Positions 8,274 through 16,817 of a stretch of DNA of 64,000 nt are shown piece by piece. The notes under the pieces were generated by a model. It was not told where the DNA came from and did not search any database. It saw nothing but the letters and a program-made list of their open reading frames with translations. This DNA comes from Bacillota bacterium (GTDB lineage Bacteria > Bacillota > Clostridia > Christensenellales > Aristaeellaceae). Location of the stretch: the NCBI GenBank assembly GCA_023421395.1, contig JAEZTL010000055.1:30658-94657 (forward strand), read 5' to 3'. Every line of letters starts with the position of its first letter. Position 1 is the first letter of the stretch. Made by a program: the position numbers and the translations under genes.

Positions 8274-11200
8274 TTCCTGCGCCGCGTGGGGAGCCTGGCG
8301 ATATCCAGGAGTTCCACGTTCTTTTGTGAATAATCGCCCGCGATGGCGCGCACCAGCGCGGCGGCGGTGTCCTGGCTCGTCAGGCACGCGATGGACCGCT
8401 CGACGGCGCGGCGGCGGAGCTGAACGCTGTCTCGCTGCGGCAGAAGGCCCTTGGAGGACGTGGAGATCAGGTATTGCAGCTTTCCGCTGTCCATCAGTTC
8501 CCAGATGTCCTGATGTCCCTCGTGCAGTTTGCCGACGGCATGGGCCTCGATGCCCGCCCGGGCCAGCGCGTCATAGGTTCCCTGCGTGGCATAGAGCGTA
8601 AAGCCCAGTTCCCGGAACTGCCGGGCAATGGGGACGACCTCCGCCTTGTCCCGGTCGCGCACGGTGATCAGCACGCCGCCCTTCGTGGCCATTTTATAGC
8701 CCGCGGCCAGAAGGCCCTTATAGATGGCCTCCTCCATCACGCGGCCGATACCCAGCACCTCGCCGGTGGACTTCATCTCCGGCCCTAGGTGGGTATCCAC
8801 ATCCGCCAGTTTCTCAAAGGAGAACACGGGTACCTTGACGGCGGAGAAGACGGATTGGCGGTACAGACCCGTGCCATACCCCATATCCCGGAGCTTTTCA
8901 CCCAGCATGGCCCGGGTAGCGATGTCCACCACCGGCAGGCCCGTCACCTTGCTGATGTAGGGAATCGTGCGGGATGCGCGGGGATTGGCCTCGATCACAT
9001 AGACCTCGTTTTCGTAAATCACGTACTGGATGTTGATGAGACCGCGGGTGGAAAGCGCCAGCGCCAGCGTCCGGGTGCAGTCGATCAGCCGTTGGGTAAC
9101 CGGGCCGGTCAGGTTCCAGGCCGGGTAGACGGCGATGGAATCGCCGGAGTGCACGCCCGCCCGCTCCACGTGCTCCATGATGCCGGGGATCAGGATGTCC
9201 TCGCCGTCGCACACGGCGTCGACCTCCACCTCGGTGCCCATCAGGTACTTGTCGATGAGAATCGGGCTGTCGATGCCGCCGGCGAGGATGATGTCCATAT
9301 AGCGGACGATCTCCTCCGGCTCAAAGGCAATGATCATGTTCTGCCCGCCCAGCACGTAGCTGGGGCGCACCAGCACCGGATAGCCTAGCCGCTCCGCCGC
9401 GGCCAGCGCTTCATCCAGCGTGAAAACCCCGGTGCCCTCGGGCCGCTTGATGTGAAGCGCGTTCATCACCTCATCAAACCGTTCGCGGTTTTCGGCGGCG
9501 TCGATGGCGTCGGCGGAGGTGCCCAGAATGTGCACGCCCATGGCGCTGAGACTCTTCGTCAGCTTGATGGCCGTCTGCCCACCGAAGGCCACCACCACGC
9601 CGTAGGGCTTTTCGGTTTCGATCACACCCGCCACATCCTCCGGGGTCAGAGGTTCAAAATACAACCGGTCGGCTGTGTCAAAATCGGTGGACACGGTCTC
9701 CGGATTGTTGTTGACCATCGCGACCTCGTAGCCCTGCTGCTTCAGCGTCCACACGCAATGTACCGAGGCATAATCGAACTCGATACCCTGGCCGATGCGG
9801 ATGGGGCCGGAGCCAAACACGATGACCCGCTTCTTGCCGGAGGCCTTCTTCGCAATGAACTCCGACGCCTCATTCTCCGCGTCATGGGACGCGTAGAAGT
9901 AGGGTGTCTCGGCTTCGAATTCCGCGGCACAGGTGTCCACCATCTTGTAGCCGATTTTCGCGGAGCGCTGTACCTTTCGCCCGCTGATGCGCTCAATGGC
10001 CCTGTCCGGGAATCCGGCGCGCTTGGCCTCCATGTACAATTCGTCACCAAAGCCGTCCGCCAGCGTGGCCTCGATGTCCCAAAGCCTCTTCAGCTTTGCC
10101 AGGAACCACTCGTCCACCAGCGTGATTTCGTGCAGCTTCTCCACGGAAATGCCGCGAACAAGGGCCTCGTAGAGAAGAAACAGCCGCTCGTCCGTAGCCT
10201 GGCCGACGGTGGCGAGAATTTCCGCTTCGGAAAGGTGCTTGAACTTCGCGCTCCGGGGGGTATCCATCGAAATTTCAGCGCCGCGAATGGCCTTCATCAG
10301 AGCTTCCTCGAAGGTCTGCGCGATGGCCATGACTTCGCCGGTGGCCTTCATCTGCGTACCCAGCGTGCGGCGGCCGTAGACGAACTTGTCAAAGGGCCAT
10401 TTGGGGAACTTGACCACCACGTAGTCGAGCGCGGGCTCAAAAAACGCGCTGGTCTTCTGCGTGACGGCGTTTTTGATCTCTCCCAGCCGGAGCCCCACGG
10501 CGATCTGCGCGGCGACCTTGGCGATCGGATAGCCGGTGGCTTTTGACGCCAGCGCGGAGGACCGTGAGACGCGGGGATTGACCTCGATCACCGCGTATTC
10601 GAAGGACTCCGGGTTGAGTGCAAACTGCACGTTGCAGCCGCCCTCCACCTTCAGCGAATGAATGATGTCAAGGGCTGCCGTGCGCAGCATCTGGTATTCC
10701 CGGTCGGCCAGCGTAACCGCGGGCGCGATGACGATGGAATCGCCGGTATGGACGCCCACGGGGTCCAGGTTCTCCATGGAGCAAACCGCGATGGCGTTGC
10801 CGTCCGCGTCCCGGACGACCTCAAACTCAATTTCCTTCCAGCCCGCGACGCAGCGTTCCACCAGAATCTGCCCGATGGGCGAGGCTTCGATGCCGTTTCG
10901 GGCGGTTTCTCGGAGCGCGGCTCTGTCCGGCGCGATGCCGCCGCCCGAACCGCCCAGTGTGAACGCGGGCCGCACGATAACGGGGTAGCCGATGGTTTCG
11001 GCGAAATCCAGCGCGGCGCCGACTTCCGTCACCACGGCGGAGGCGATGGAAGGCTGCCCGATTGCCTGCATCGTCTCCTTGAAGAGAAGCCTGTCTTCGG
11101 CTTTATCGATGGTTTCGAGCCGTGCGCCCAGAAGGCGTACGCCCTCCTCTTCCAGAAAGCCGTCCCGCGCCAGTTGCATCGAAAGCGTCAGGCCGCTCTG

Positions 11201-11476
11201 CCCGCCCATGGTGGACAGGAGCCCGTCCGGCTTCTCCTTGCGGATGATGCGCTTCAGAACCTCGATGGTCAAGGGTTCGATGTAGATATGGTCGGCGATG
11301 GCGGTATCGGTCATGATGGTGGCGGGATTCGGGTTGACCAGGATGACGGTAAGCCCCAGTGCCTTCAGCGCGCGACAGGCCTGTGTCCCCGCGTAGTCGA
11401 ATTCCGCGGCCTGGCCGATCACAATGGGGCCGGAGCCGATCAGCATTACCCGTTTCAGATCACTTGCCAGCGGCAT
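7421..11476 (-). CDS. carB: Carbamoyl-phosphate synthase large subunit fused to DapF-like epimerase domain
   Basis: A single open frame of 1351 residues. Residues 1 to about 1068 are a complete CarB: two ATP-grasp halves (each opening with a G-S-G-P-I nucleotide motif), the oligomerisation region and the C-terminal allosteric MGS domain ending near VELLDI. With CarA it makes carbamoyl phosphate from glutamine-derived ammonia, bicarbonate and 2 ATP, feeding ArgF here and also pyrimidines. With no stop codon it runs straight into a full-length diaminopimelate-epimerase-like domain (about 283 residues). The start at 11476 is set by the GGAGGAATACGCCC leader and by the MPLASDLKRV family N terminus; it overlaps the carA end by 17 bases. 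An internal GTG at 8264 with an AGGAAG site could also yield a separate DapF. Last gene before the terminator at 7371. Confidence 0.92.
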   Translation of the reverse strand: MPLASDLKRVMLIGSGPIVIGQAAEFDYAGTQACRALKALGLTVILVNPNPATIMTDTAIADHIYIEPLTIEVLKRIIRKEKPDGLLSTMGGQSGLTLSMQLARDGFLEEEGVRLLGARLETIDKAEDRLLFKETMQAIGQPSIASAVVTEVGAALDFAETIGYPVIVRPAFTLGGSGGGIAPDRAALRETARNGIEASPIGQILVERCVAGWKEIEFEVVRDADGNAIAVCSMENLDPVGVHTGDSIVIAPAVTLADREYQMLRTAALDIIHSLKVEGGCNVQFALNPESFEYAVIEVNPRVSRSSALASKATGYPIAKVAAQIAVGLRLGEIKNAVTQKTSAFFEPALDYVVVKFPKWPFDKFVYGRRTLGTQMKATGEVMAIAQTFEEALMKAIRGAEISMDTPRSAKFKHLSEAEILATVGQATDERLFLLYEALVRGISVEKLHEITLVDEWFLAKLKRLWDIEATLADGFGDELYMEAKRAGFPDRAIERISGRKVQRSAKIGYKMVDTCAAEFEAETPYFYASHDAENEASEFIAKKASGKKRVIVFGSGPIRIGQGIEFDYASVHCVWTLKQQGYEVAMVNNNPETVSTDFDTADRLYFEPLTPEDVAGVIETEKPYGVVVAFGGQTAIKLTKSLSAMGVHILGTSADAIDAAENRERFDEVMNALHIKRPEGTGVFTLDEALAAAERLGYPVLVRPSYVLGGQNMIIAFEPEEIVRYMDIILAGGIDSPILIDKYLMGTEVEVDAVCDGEDILIPGIMEHVERAGVHSGDSIAVYPAWNLTGPVTQRLIDCTRTLALALSTRGLINIQYVIYENEVYVIEANPRASRTIPYISKVTGLPVVDIATRAMLGEKLRDMGYGTGLYRQSVFSAVKVPVFSFEKLADVDTHLGPEMKSTGEVLGIGRVMEEAIYKGLLAAGYKMATKGGVLITVRDRDKAEVVPIARQFRELGFTLYATQGTYDALARAGIEAHAVGKLHEGHQDIWELMDSGKLQYLISTSSKGLLPQRDSVQLRRRAVERSIACLTSQDTAAALVRAIAGDYSQKNVELLDIARLPTRRRKLKFVKMRTGDNDYIYFDCFDQAIESPESLSVLLSSRRKSIGGDGLVLIEPTDIADASMRMYNADGSQGEVSGNAMRCVAKYLYESGRVRNERMRILSGAGVKSLRLYVRDGEVYSVEVSMGLPDFRSEAVPMLNVTPEAAKAGEVVDTPYAIGGASFRITCLSMGNPHCVIFVDDVDAVDVAKYGPILERAPIFPKRANISFAQMRSATQIRLRVWERGIGETRSCGTAACATAAAAVRLGFSPRNRDIQINLPGGQIIIHLTENGLKMTGDAQRDFEGIIEV

Positions 11477-12551
11477 GGGCGTATTCCTCCATCCTTGAAA
11501 CGAATTGGTCAAACAGGAAGGAAGTGTCCAGCGGGCCGCCCCGCGCCTCAGGGTGGAACTGCACGGAGAAGGCGTTGATGGAATCAAACTCGAGTCCTTC
11601 GTTGGTCAGGTCATTGGCGTTTTCAAAGGAGGCATGCGCGTCGCCCGGCAGCGTATCCGTCACCACCGCGTAGCCGTGGTTCTGGCTGGTGATGTAAAGC
11701 CTGCCGGTTTTCACATAGCGCGCGGGCTGGTTTGCGCCGCGGTGGCCGTATTTCAGCTTTTCGGTCTTCGCGCCCATGGCCAGCGCCAGCAATTGATGCC
11801 CCAGGCAGATGCCGAAGATCGGAATGCCGGTTTCCGTCAGTTTGCGGATCTCCCGGATGATTGAACGGTTCACCGCCGGGTCTCCGGGGCCGTTTGAGAG
11901 CAGCACACCATCGGGCCGCAGCGCGGCGATTTCCTCACAGGATGTCCCCGCGGGCACCACCGCCACCCGGCAACCGCGCGCGGCCAGCGCTTCGGCCATG
12001 CCGCGCTTGAAGCCAAAGTCCCACAGCACCGCCTGACGCGCGCCTTCACCCAGCGTGAACGCGCTTTTGCACGTCACCTGATGCACGTCGGAGGACAGCG
12101 CTTTTTCCGACAGCGCCTTGCAGAAGGCGGGAAGGTCCTCGGGCGTTTCGTTCATAATCGCGGCGTTCATCACGCCCTTTTCGCGGAGAATGCGGGTCAG
12201 CGCGCGGGTGTCCAGACCGGCGAGGCCGATGATGCCGCTCTTTTTCAGATAGCCATTGAGGTCCTCCTCGCAGCGGAAGTTGGAGGGAGTTTCGCAGTAC
12301 TGCCGCACGATGTAGGCGCTGAGGCGCGGGCTTTCGCTTTCAAAGTCCGCCGCCATGACGCCGTAGTTTCCGATCAGCGGGAATGTCTGCACCACGATCT
12401 GCCCGTGGTAGCTGGGGTCGGTCAGCGTTTCCACGTAGCCCACCATCGCGGTGGTGAACACCAACTCCGCCGAGATTTCCCCACCCGCGCCGAAGCGACG
12501 GGCGGGAAACGTTTGCCCGGTTTCCAGAACCAGAACCGCATCACTCTTCAT
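11460..12551 (-). CDS. carA: Carbamoyl-phosphate synthase small (glutaminase) subunit
   Basis: A 363-residue CarA. The N-terminal CPSase small-chain domain is followed by a class I glutamine amidotransferase domain with the nucleophile motif GICLGHQ (about residue 240) and a C-terminal FHPEA with the catalytic His. It hydrolyses glutamine and channels ammonia to CarB. ATG 12551 is chosen over the longer frame because it has a GGGGGA site 6 bases upstream and fits the family N terminus. It lies after the argF terminator (12584-12616), so carAB may depend on partial read-through or on its own promoter. No clear promoter was seen in the short gap. Confidence 0.95.
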   Translation of the reverse strand: MKSDAVLVLETGQTFPARRFGAGGEISAELVFTTAMVGYVETLTDPSYHGQIVVQTFPLIGNYGVMAADFESESPRLSAYIVRQYCETPSNFRCEEDLNGYLKKSGIIGLAGLDTRALTRILREKGVMNAAIMNETPEDLPAFCKALSEKALSSDVHQVTCKSAFTLGEGARQAVLWDFGFKRGMAEALAARGCRVAVVPAGTSCEEIAALRPDGVLLSNGPGDPAVNRSIIREIRKLTETGIPIFGICLGHQLLALAMGAKTEKLKYGHRGANQPARYVKTGRLYITSQNHGYAVVTDTLPGDAHASFENANDLTNEGLEFDSINAFSVQFHPEARGGPLDTSFLFDQFVSRMEEYAHAAGK

Positions 12552-12583
12552 AATTTCCCCCATTAAGTTCAAAGTGTTTTATG

Positions 12584-12616
12584 AAAAGGGCGGATGGCTC
12601 ACACCTTCCGCCCTTT
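12584..12616 (-). terminator. Terminator or attenuator between argF and carA
   Basis: On the minus strand AAAGGGCGGA pairs with TCCGCCCTTT around a 12-base loop, and the 3' arm ends in a short T-run. It lies right after the argF stop (12623) and before carA (12551). It probably reduces read-through from the arg genes into carAB. Confidence 0.7.
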
Positions 12617-12622
12617 GCCGTG

Positions 12623-13528
12623 TCATCCCAAAAGTTTTACCAGTACGGCCTTCTGCGCGTGAAGCCGGTTTTCGGCTTCCTCGAAGATTTCGCCGGCGTG
12701 GGTTTCAAACACATCCTCGGTGATCTCCTCCCCGCGGTGAGCGGGCAGGCAGTGGAGCACAATCGCGCCGCGGTTGGCCAGCGCCATGGCGGTTTCGTCG
12801 ATCTGGAAGCCGGAAAACGCCTTCTCGCGCTCCGCCTTTTCGTCCTCCTGCCCCATGGATGCCCAAACGTCGGTCACCAGCACGTCGGCGCCGGCGGCGG
12901 CCTTTTCCGGGCTGTCGGTGAGCTCGAAGCGGTCGCCGTAGCCCTCCGCGAAGGAGAGCGCCTCCCGGTCGGGATGGTAGTTCTTCGGACAGGCTACGGA
13001 GATGGACATGCCGGTCTTGAGTCCGCCGACAATCAACGTGTTCGCCATGTTGTTGCCGTCGCCGATGAAGGCCATCTTAAGGCCCTTGAGCTTTCCAAAA
13101 TACTCCCGGATGGTCATCAGGTCCGCCAGCACCTGGCAGGGATGGTACAGGTCTGTCAGCCCGTTGATCACCGGGATGGAACCGTATTTCGCAAGATCCT
13201 CAACCTCCTTCTGTGCGAAGGTGCGGATCATGATGCCGTCGAGATACCGGGACAGCACCCGGGCTGTATCCTGCACCGGCTCACCGCGGCCAATCTGCAG
13301 GTCGCGGTTGGACAGGAACAGCGCGTAGCCGCCCAGCTGGTACATGCCCACCTCGAAGGAGACGCGGGTGCGGGTGGACGCCTTCTGGAAGATCATACCC
13401 AGCGTCTTGCCGGCCAGCAGCGGCTTGTGGATGCCCCGCTTGTGGTCGGCCTTGAGCTCGTCGGCAAGGTCCAGAAGCTCGGTAATCTCTTCGGCGGTCA
13501 GGTCGAGAAGCGACAAAAGGTGTTTCAT
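12623..13528 (-). CDS. argF: Ornithine carbamoyltransferase
   Basis: A 301-residue ornithine transcarbamylase that makes citrulline from ornithine and carbamoyl phosphate. The carbamoyl-phosphate loop STRTR is at about residues 51-55, HPCQ (written as YHPCQVLAD) at about 130, and the ornithine loop HCLPAHRG at about 262. The start codon directly follows the argD stop (TGA then ATG). The ribosome site is inside the argD end, so translation is coupled. Anabolic rather than catabolic, judging by the argGHCJBD neighbours. Confidence 0.96.
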   Translation of the reverse strand: MKHLLSLLDLTAEEITELLDLADELKADHKRGIHKPLLAGKTLGMIFQKASTRTRVSFEVGMYQLGGYALFLSNRDLQIGRGEPVQDTARVLSRYLDGIMIRTFAQKEVEDLAKYGSIPVINGLTDLYHPCQVLADLMTIREYFGKLKGLKMAFIGDGNNMANTLIVGGLKTGMSISVACPKNYHPDREALSFAEGYGDRFELTDSPEKAAAGADVLVTDVWASMGQEDEKAEREKAFSGFQIDETAMALANRGAIVLHCLPAHRGEEITEDVFETHAGEIFEEAENRLHAQKAVLVKLLG

Positions 13529-14713
13529 TCAGTTTCCTCCTTCAAGGGTTCCCAGAGCGGCGGTCAGCGCGGCCAGGCCCCGGTCGATTTCAGGGTATGT
13601 GATGGTCAGCGGCGGCAGGAGCCGGAGCTTTTGCTTGGCGGTCAGCGTCAGCACGCCCTTTTTGATGCCCTCGGCCGCCAGCTGCTGTGCGGTCATTCCG
13701 GTCAGTTCCACGCCCAGCATCAGCCCGAGGCCCGTGACGGACTTGACACCCCGGAGCCGCTTCAATTTTTCGGTGATGTAGGCGCCTTTTTCGCGGACGC
13801 CCTCCAGCATCTCGTTGTCCAGCCGGCCGAGAACCTCCAGCGCGCCGGCACAGGCGACGGGGTTGCCGCCGAAGGTGGAGCCGTGGTCGCCGAAACCCAG
13901 CACGTCCTGCGTCTTCTCATTGAACAGCGCCGCGCCGATGGGCAGCCCCGTGCCCAGGCCCTTCGCACAGGTGAAAATGTCCGGCGAAATACCGTACTGC
14001 TCCGCGGCGAAGAAGGTGCCGGTGCGTCCGATGCCCGTCTGCACCTCGTCGACGATAACCAGGATGTCCCGTTCCTGGCAGTAATCGGCCACGGCTTTCA
14101 CGTAGTCCTTATCCAGTGGGACGATGCCGCCCTCGCCCTGTACCATTTCCATCATGACCGCGCAGACGGACTTGTCCAGCTTGGGCAGCGTGTCTGCGAG
14201 ATCGGGCTTTGCGTATACAAAGCCCGGCGTGAAGGGCATGAAGAACCGGTGGAAGCTGTCCTGCCCGGTGGCGGACACCGTGGTAATGGTGCGGCCGTGG
14301 AAGCTGTTCTCAAGCGTTACGATGGTGGCGCGCCCCTCGCCATACTTGTCGAAGGAGTACTTGCGGGCGGTTTTAATGGCGCATTCGTTGGCTTCCGCGC
14401 CGCTGTTGGCGAAAAAGGCCTTCTTCATGCCGGCCTTTTTGCAAAGAGCCTGAGCCGCGTCCGCCACGGACCGGTTGTAGAACAGGTTGCAGCAGTGCTG
14501 GAGCTTTTCCAGCTGGCCCTTGACCGCCTCCAGCCAGCAGGGATCGGCAAAGCCCAGCGCGTTAACGCCGATGCCGCTGGTGAAGTCAATGTACTCGTTG
14601 CCTGATTCATCCCAGCAGGTGGCGTTTCTCCCGCTCTCCAGTGCCACCGGATAGCGGTTGTAAGTCGACGCCACGTACGTCCGGTCCTTTTCGCGGGTTT
14701 CTTCAAAGCTCAT
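13529..14713 (-). CDS. argD: Acetylornithine aminotransferase
   Basis: A 394-residue class III PLP aminotransferase. The PLP lysine is in the TCAKGLGTGLPIGA motif near residue 247, the cofactor Asp is in VIVDEVQTGIGRTG at about 218, and the substrate region FANSGAEANE is at about 100. It converts N-acetylglutamate semialdehyde to N-acetylornithine and may double as succinyl-DAP aminotransferase. It lies 9 bases after argB with a GAGGTG site. Family-length and intact. Confidence 0.95.
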   Translation of the reverse strand: MSFEETREKDRTYVASTYNRYPVALESGRNATCWDESGNEYIDFTSGIGVNALGFADPCWLEAVKGQLEKLQHCCNLFYNRSVADAAQALCKKAGMKKAFFANSGAEANECAIKTARKYSFDKYGEGRATIVTLENSFHGRTITTVSATGQDSFHRFFMPFTPGFVYAKPDLADTLPKLDKSVCAVMMEMVQGEGGIVPLDKDYVKAVADYCQERDILVIVDEVQTGIGRTGTFFAAEQYGISPDIFTCAKGLGTGLPIGAALFNEKTQDVLGFGDHGSTFGGNPVACAGALEVLGRLDNEMLEGVREKGAYITEKLKRLRGVKSVTGLGLMLGVELTGMTAQQLAAEGIKKGVLTLTAKQKLRLLPPLTITYPEIDRGLAALTAALGTLEGGN

Positions 14714-14722
14714 GGGCGCACC

Positions 14723-15586
14723 TCACTTTACAAACATCGTGCCGATGCCCTCGTCCGAGAACATCTCGATGAGGATCGAATGGGGAATCCGTCCGTCGAT
14801 CATAAAGGCCTTCTTGACGCCGTCCCGCACCGCTTTTTCGCAGGAGCGGACCTTCGGGATCATACCGCCGGACACCTTGCCGCCGGCAATCAGCCGGTCC
14901 ACTTCGTCAATTTTGACCACGGGAATCAGCGAATTCTCGTCGTTCACATCGTGCATCAGGCCGCGGATATCGGTCAGCGCGATCATGTTCTCCGCGTTCA
15001 GCGCGGAGGCGATCTCGGCGGCGGCGGTATCGGCGTTGATATTGTAGGACATGCCACTCTCATCCACGCCAACGGTGGCGATCACCGGGATGTAGCCGTC
15101 GGACAGCGCGTTGAGGATCGGCGCGGTATCGATCTTCGTGATCTCGCCCACATAGCCCAGTTCAGGCTTTCCTCGCAGCTTCTCCGCCTGGATCATGCGC
15201 CCATCGATGCCGCAAAGGCCGATCGCCTTGCCGCCGCATACGCCGATGAGGCTCACGAGGTCTTTGTTCGTCTTGCCCGCCAGCACCATCTGCACCACCT
15301 CGATGCTCTCTTCGTCGGTGCAGCGAAGGCCGTCCACGAATTTCGAGGGGATGCCCAGGCGCGAAAGCATCTGGCTGATCTCCGGCCCGCCGCCGTGCAC
15401 CAGCACCACCTTGACGCCCACCTGGGCAAGCAGCACGATGTCGGTCATGACCGCCTGCTTGAGGCGCGGGTTGATCATGGCGTTGCCGCCGTACTTGACC
15501 ACGACGACCTTGCCGGTATACTTCTGAATGTAGGGAAGCGCCGCGGTCAGTACGTCCGCGCGTAGTTCCTCGGCGATGGTGTGCAT
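14723..15586 (-). CDS. argB: Acetylglutamate kinase
   Basis: A 287-residue amino-acid kinase. The N-terminal KYGGNAM and VVLVHGGGPEI loops bind ATP and acetylglutamate. The C-terminal part has NINADTAAAEIA and the GGMIPKV region that position the phosphate. It phosphorylates N-acetylglutamate, the usual feedback point of the pathway. The N-terminal helix before KYGG is long, as in arginine-sensitive hexameric enzymes, so arginine inhibition is plausible but not proven. GGAGGTC ribosome site; 13 bases from argJ. Confidence 0.96.
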   Translation of the reverse strand: MHTIAEELRADVLTAALPYIQKYTGKVVVVKYGGNAMINPRLKQAVMTDIVLLAQVGVKVVLVHGGGPEISQMLSRLGIPSKFVDGLRCTDEESIEVVQMVLAGKTNKDLVSLIGVCGGKAIGLCGIDGRMIQAEKLRGKPELGYVGEITKIDTAPILNALSDGYIPVIATVGVDESGMSYNINADTAAAEIASALNAENMIALTDIRGLMHDVNDENSLIPVVKIDEVDRLIAGGKVSGGMIPKVRSCEKAVRDGVKKAFMIDGRIPHSILIEMFSDEGIGTMFVK

Positions 15587-15599
15587 CGGGAAGACCTCC

Positions 15600-16817
15600 T
15601 CAGGTTCTGTAGTCGCCGTTGATCTTCACGTAGTCATAGGTCAGATCGCATCCCCAGGCGGTGGCGAAAGCCGTGCCCTGATGCATGTTGATCTCCACCC
15701 TGATCTCGGTTTCCAATAGAATCTTCTTGGCTTCCTCCTCGGAGAAAGGTACGCCGCTGCCGTGAAGGCACACCCGGATTCGCCCCGCGGGGGACGACAG
15801 AAGGACCTCGATCTGCGATGCGTCAAATTCCGCATCCGCGTAGCCGATGGCGCACAGGATGCGGCCCCAGTTGGCGTCCGCGCCGAACATCGCGGCCTTT
15901 ACGAGGCTGGACATGACCACGCTCTTTGCGACCGTTCGCGCCGCCTGTCTGTCCGGCGCGCCGGTGACCGCGACCTCAATGAGCTTGGTCGCGCCCTCGC
16001 CGTCAGCGGCGATCATCCGAGAAATACGGGTGGCGACCGCCGTCAGGCCGGATACGAAGGCGTCAAAGGCCGGGCCCTCCGTTTCGATCGGCGCGTTGCC
16101 CGCCAGACCGCTGGCCATGACGGACACCATGTCGTTGGTGGAGGTATCGCCGTCCACGGAAACCATGTTGTAGGTGTCGTCCACGGTCAGCTTCAGCGCC
16201 TTCTCCAGCATCGGCGCGGAGATCGCGCAGTCGGTGGTGATGAAGGAGAGCATCGTCGCCATGTTGGGGCGGATCATGCCGCTGCCCTTTGCCATCGCGC
16301 CGATGGTGACGGTCACGCCGTCCAGGTCGAAGGTGACGGCCGTCTCCTTGGGCCGGATGTCGGTGGTCATGATCGCCAGCTGCGCCTCGTGGGCTCCGTC
16401 CCGCGTAAGCTTTGGCGCCAGCGACCGGATGCCCCATTCGATGGGCTCGAGGGGCAGCGGCTGGCCGATTACGCCGGTGGAACCGATGATCACATCGGAG
16501 GGATCGATACCCAGAGCCTCGCCGGCGAGGACGCACATTTTCTCTGCAATCATAACGCCGTCGGCGTTGCAGGTGTTGGCGTTGCCGCTGTTGCACACAA
16601 TCGCCTGCGCCGTGCCGTTTTCAAGGTTTTTGCGCGTCACGGTGATGGGCGCGCCGTAGACCTTGTTTCGCGTATAGACTGCCGCTGCGCGGCAGGGCAC
16701 CTCGCACTTCACCAGCGCCAGGTCGTTCTTCGCGCTGCTCTTTTTGATGCCGCAGCGGATGCCGCCGGCGACAAACCCCTTCGGCGCGCACACGCCTTTC
16801 GTCCCGTCCCGCATCAT
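15600..16817 (-). CDS. argJ: Bifunctional ornithine acetyltransferase / N-acetylglutamate synthase
   Basis: A 405-residue ArgJ. The self-cleavage site is intact: KGSGMIRPNMATML, with the Thr that becomes the N-terminal nucleophile of the beta chain near residue 190. It recycles the acetyl group from acetylornithine to glutamate; in many Bacillota it also makes acetylglutamate from acetyl-CoA. No argA is present in the cluster, which fits the bifunctional type, but that is inference. Its ATG overlaps the argC stop by 4 bases (ATGA). Confidence 0.95.
   Translation of the reverse strand: MMRDGTKGVCAPKGFVAGGIRCGIKKSSAKNDLALVKCEVPCRAAAVYTRNKVYGAPITVTRKNLENGTAQAIVCNSGNANTCNADGVMIAEKMCVLAGEALGIDPSDVIIGSTGVIGQPLPLEPIEWGIRSLAPKLTRDGAHEAQLAIMTTDIRPKETAVTFDLDGVTVTIGAMAKGSGMIRPNMATMLSFITTDCAISAPMLEKALKLTVDDTYNMVSVDGDTSTNDMVSVMASGLAGNAPIETEGPAFDAFVSGLTAVATRISRMIAADGEGATKLIEVAVTGAPDRQAARTVAKSVVMSSLVKAAMFGADANWGRILCAIGYADAEFDASQIEVLLSSPAGRIRVCLHGSGVPFSEEEAKKILLETEIRVEINMHQGTAFATAWGCDLTYDYVKINGDYRT

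Noticed and set aside
12581..14605. 674-residue open frame on the plus strand
   Set aside because: Shadow of argF and argD created by GC-rich third positions; His/Gly/Arg-rich text without any domain.
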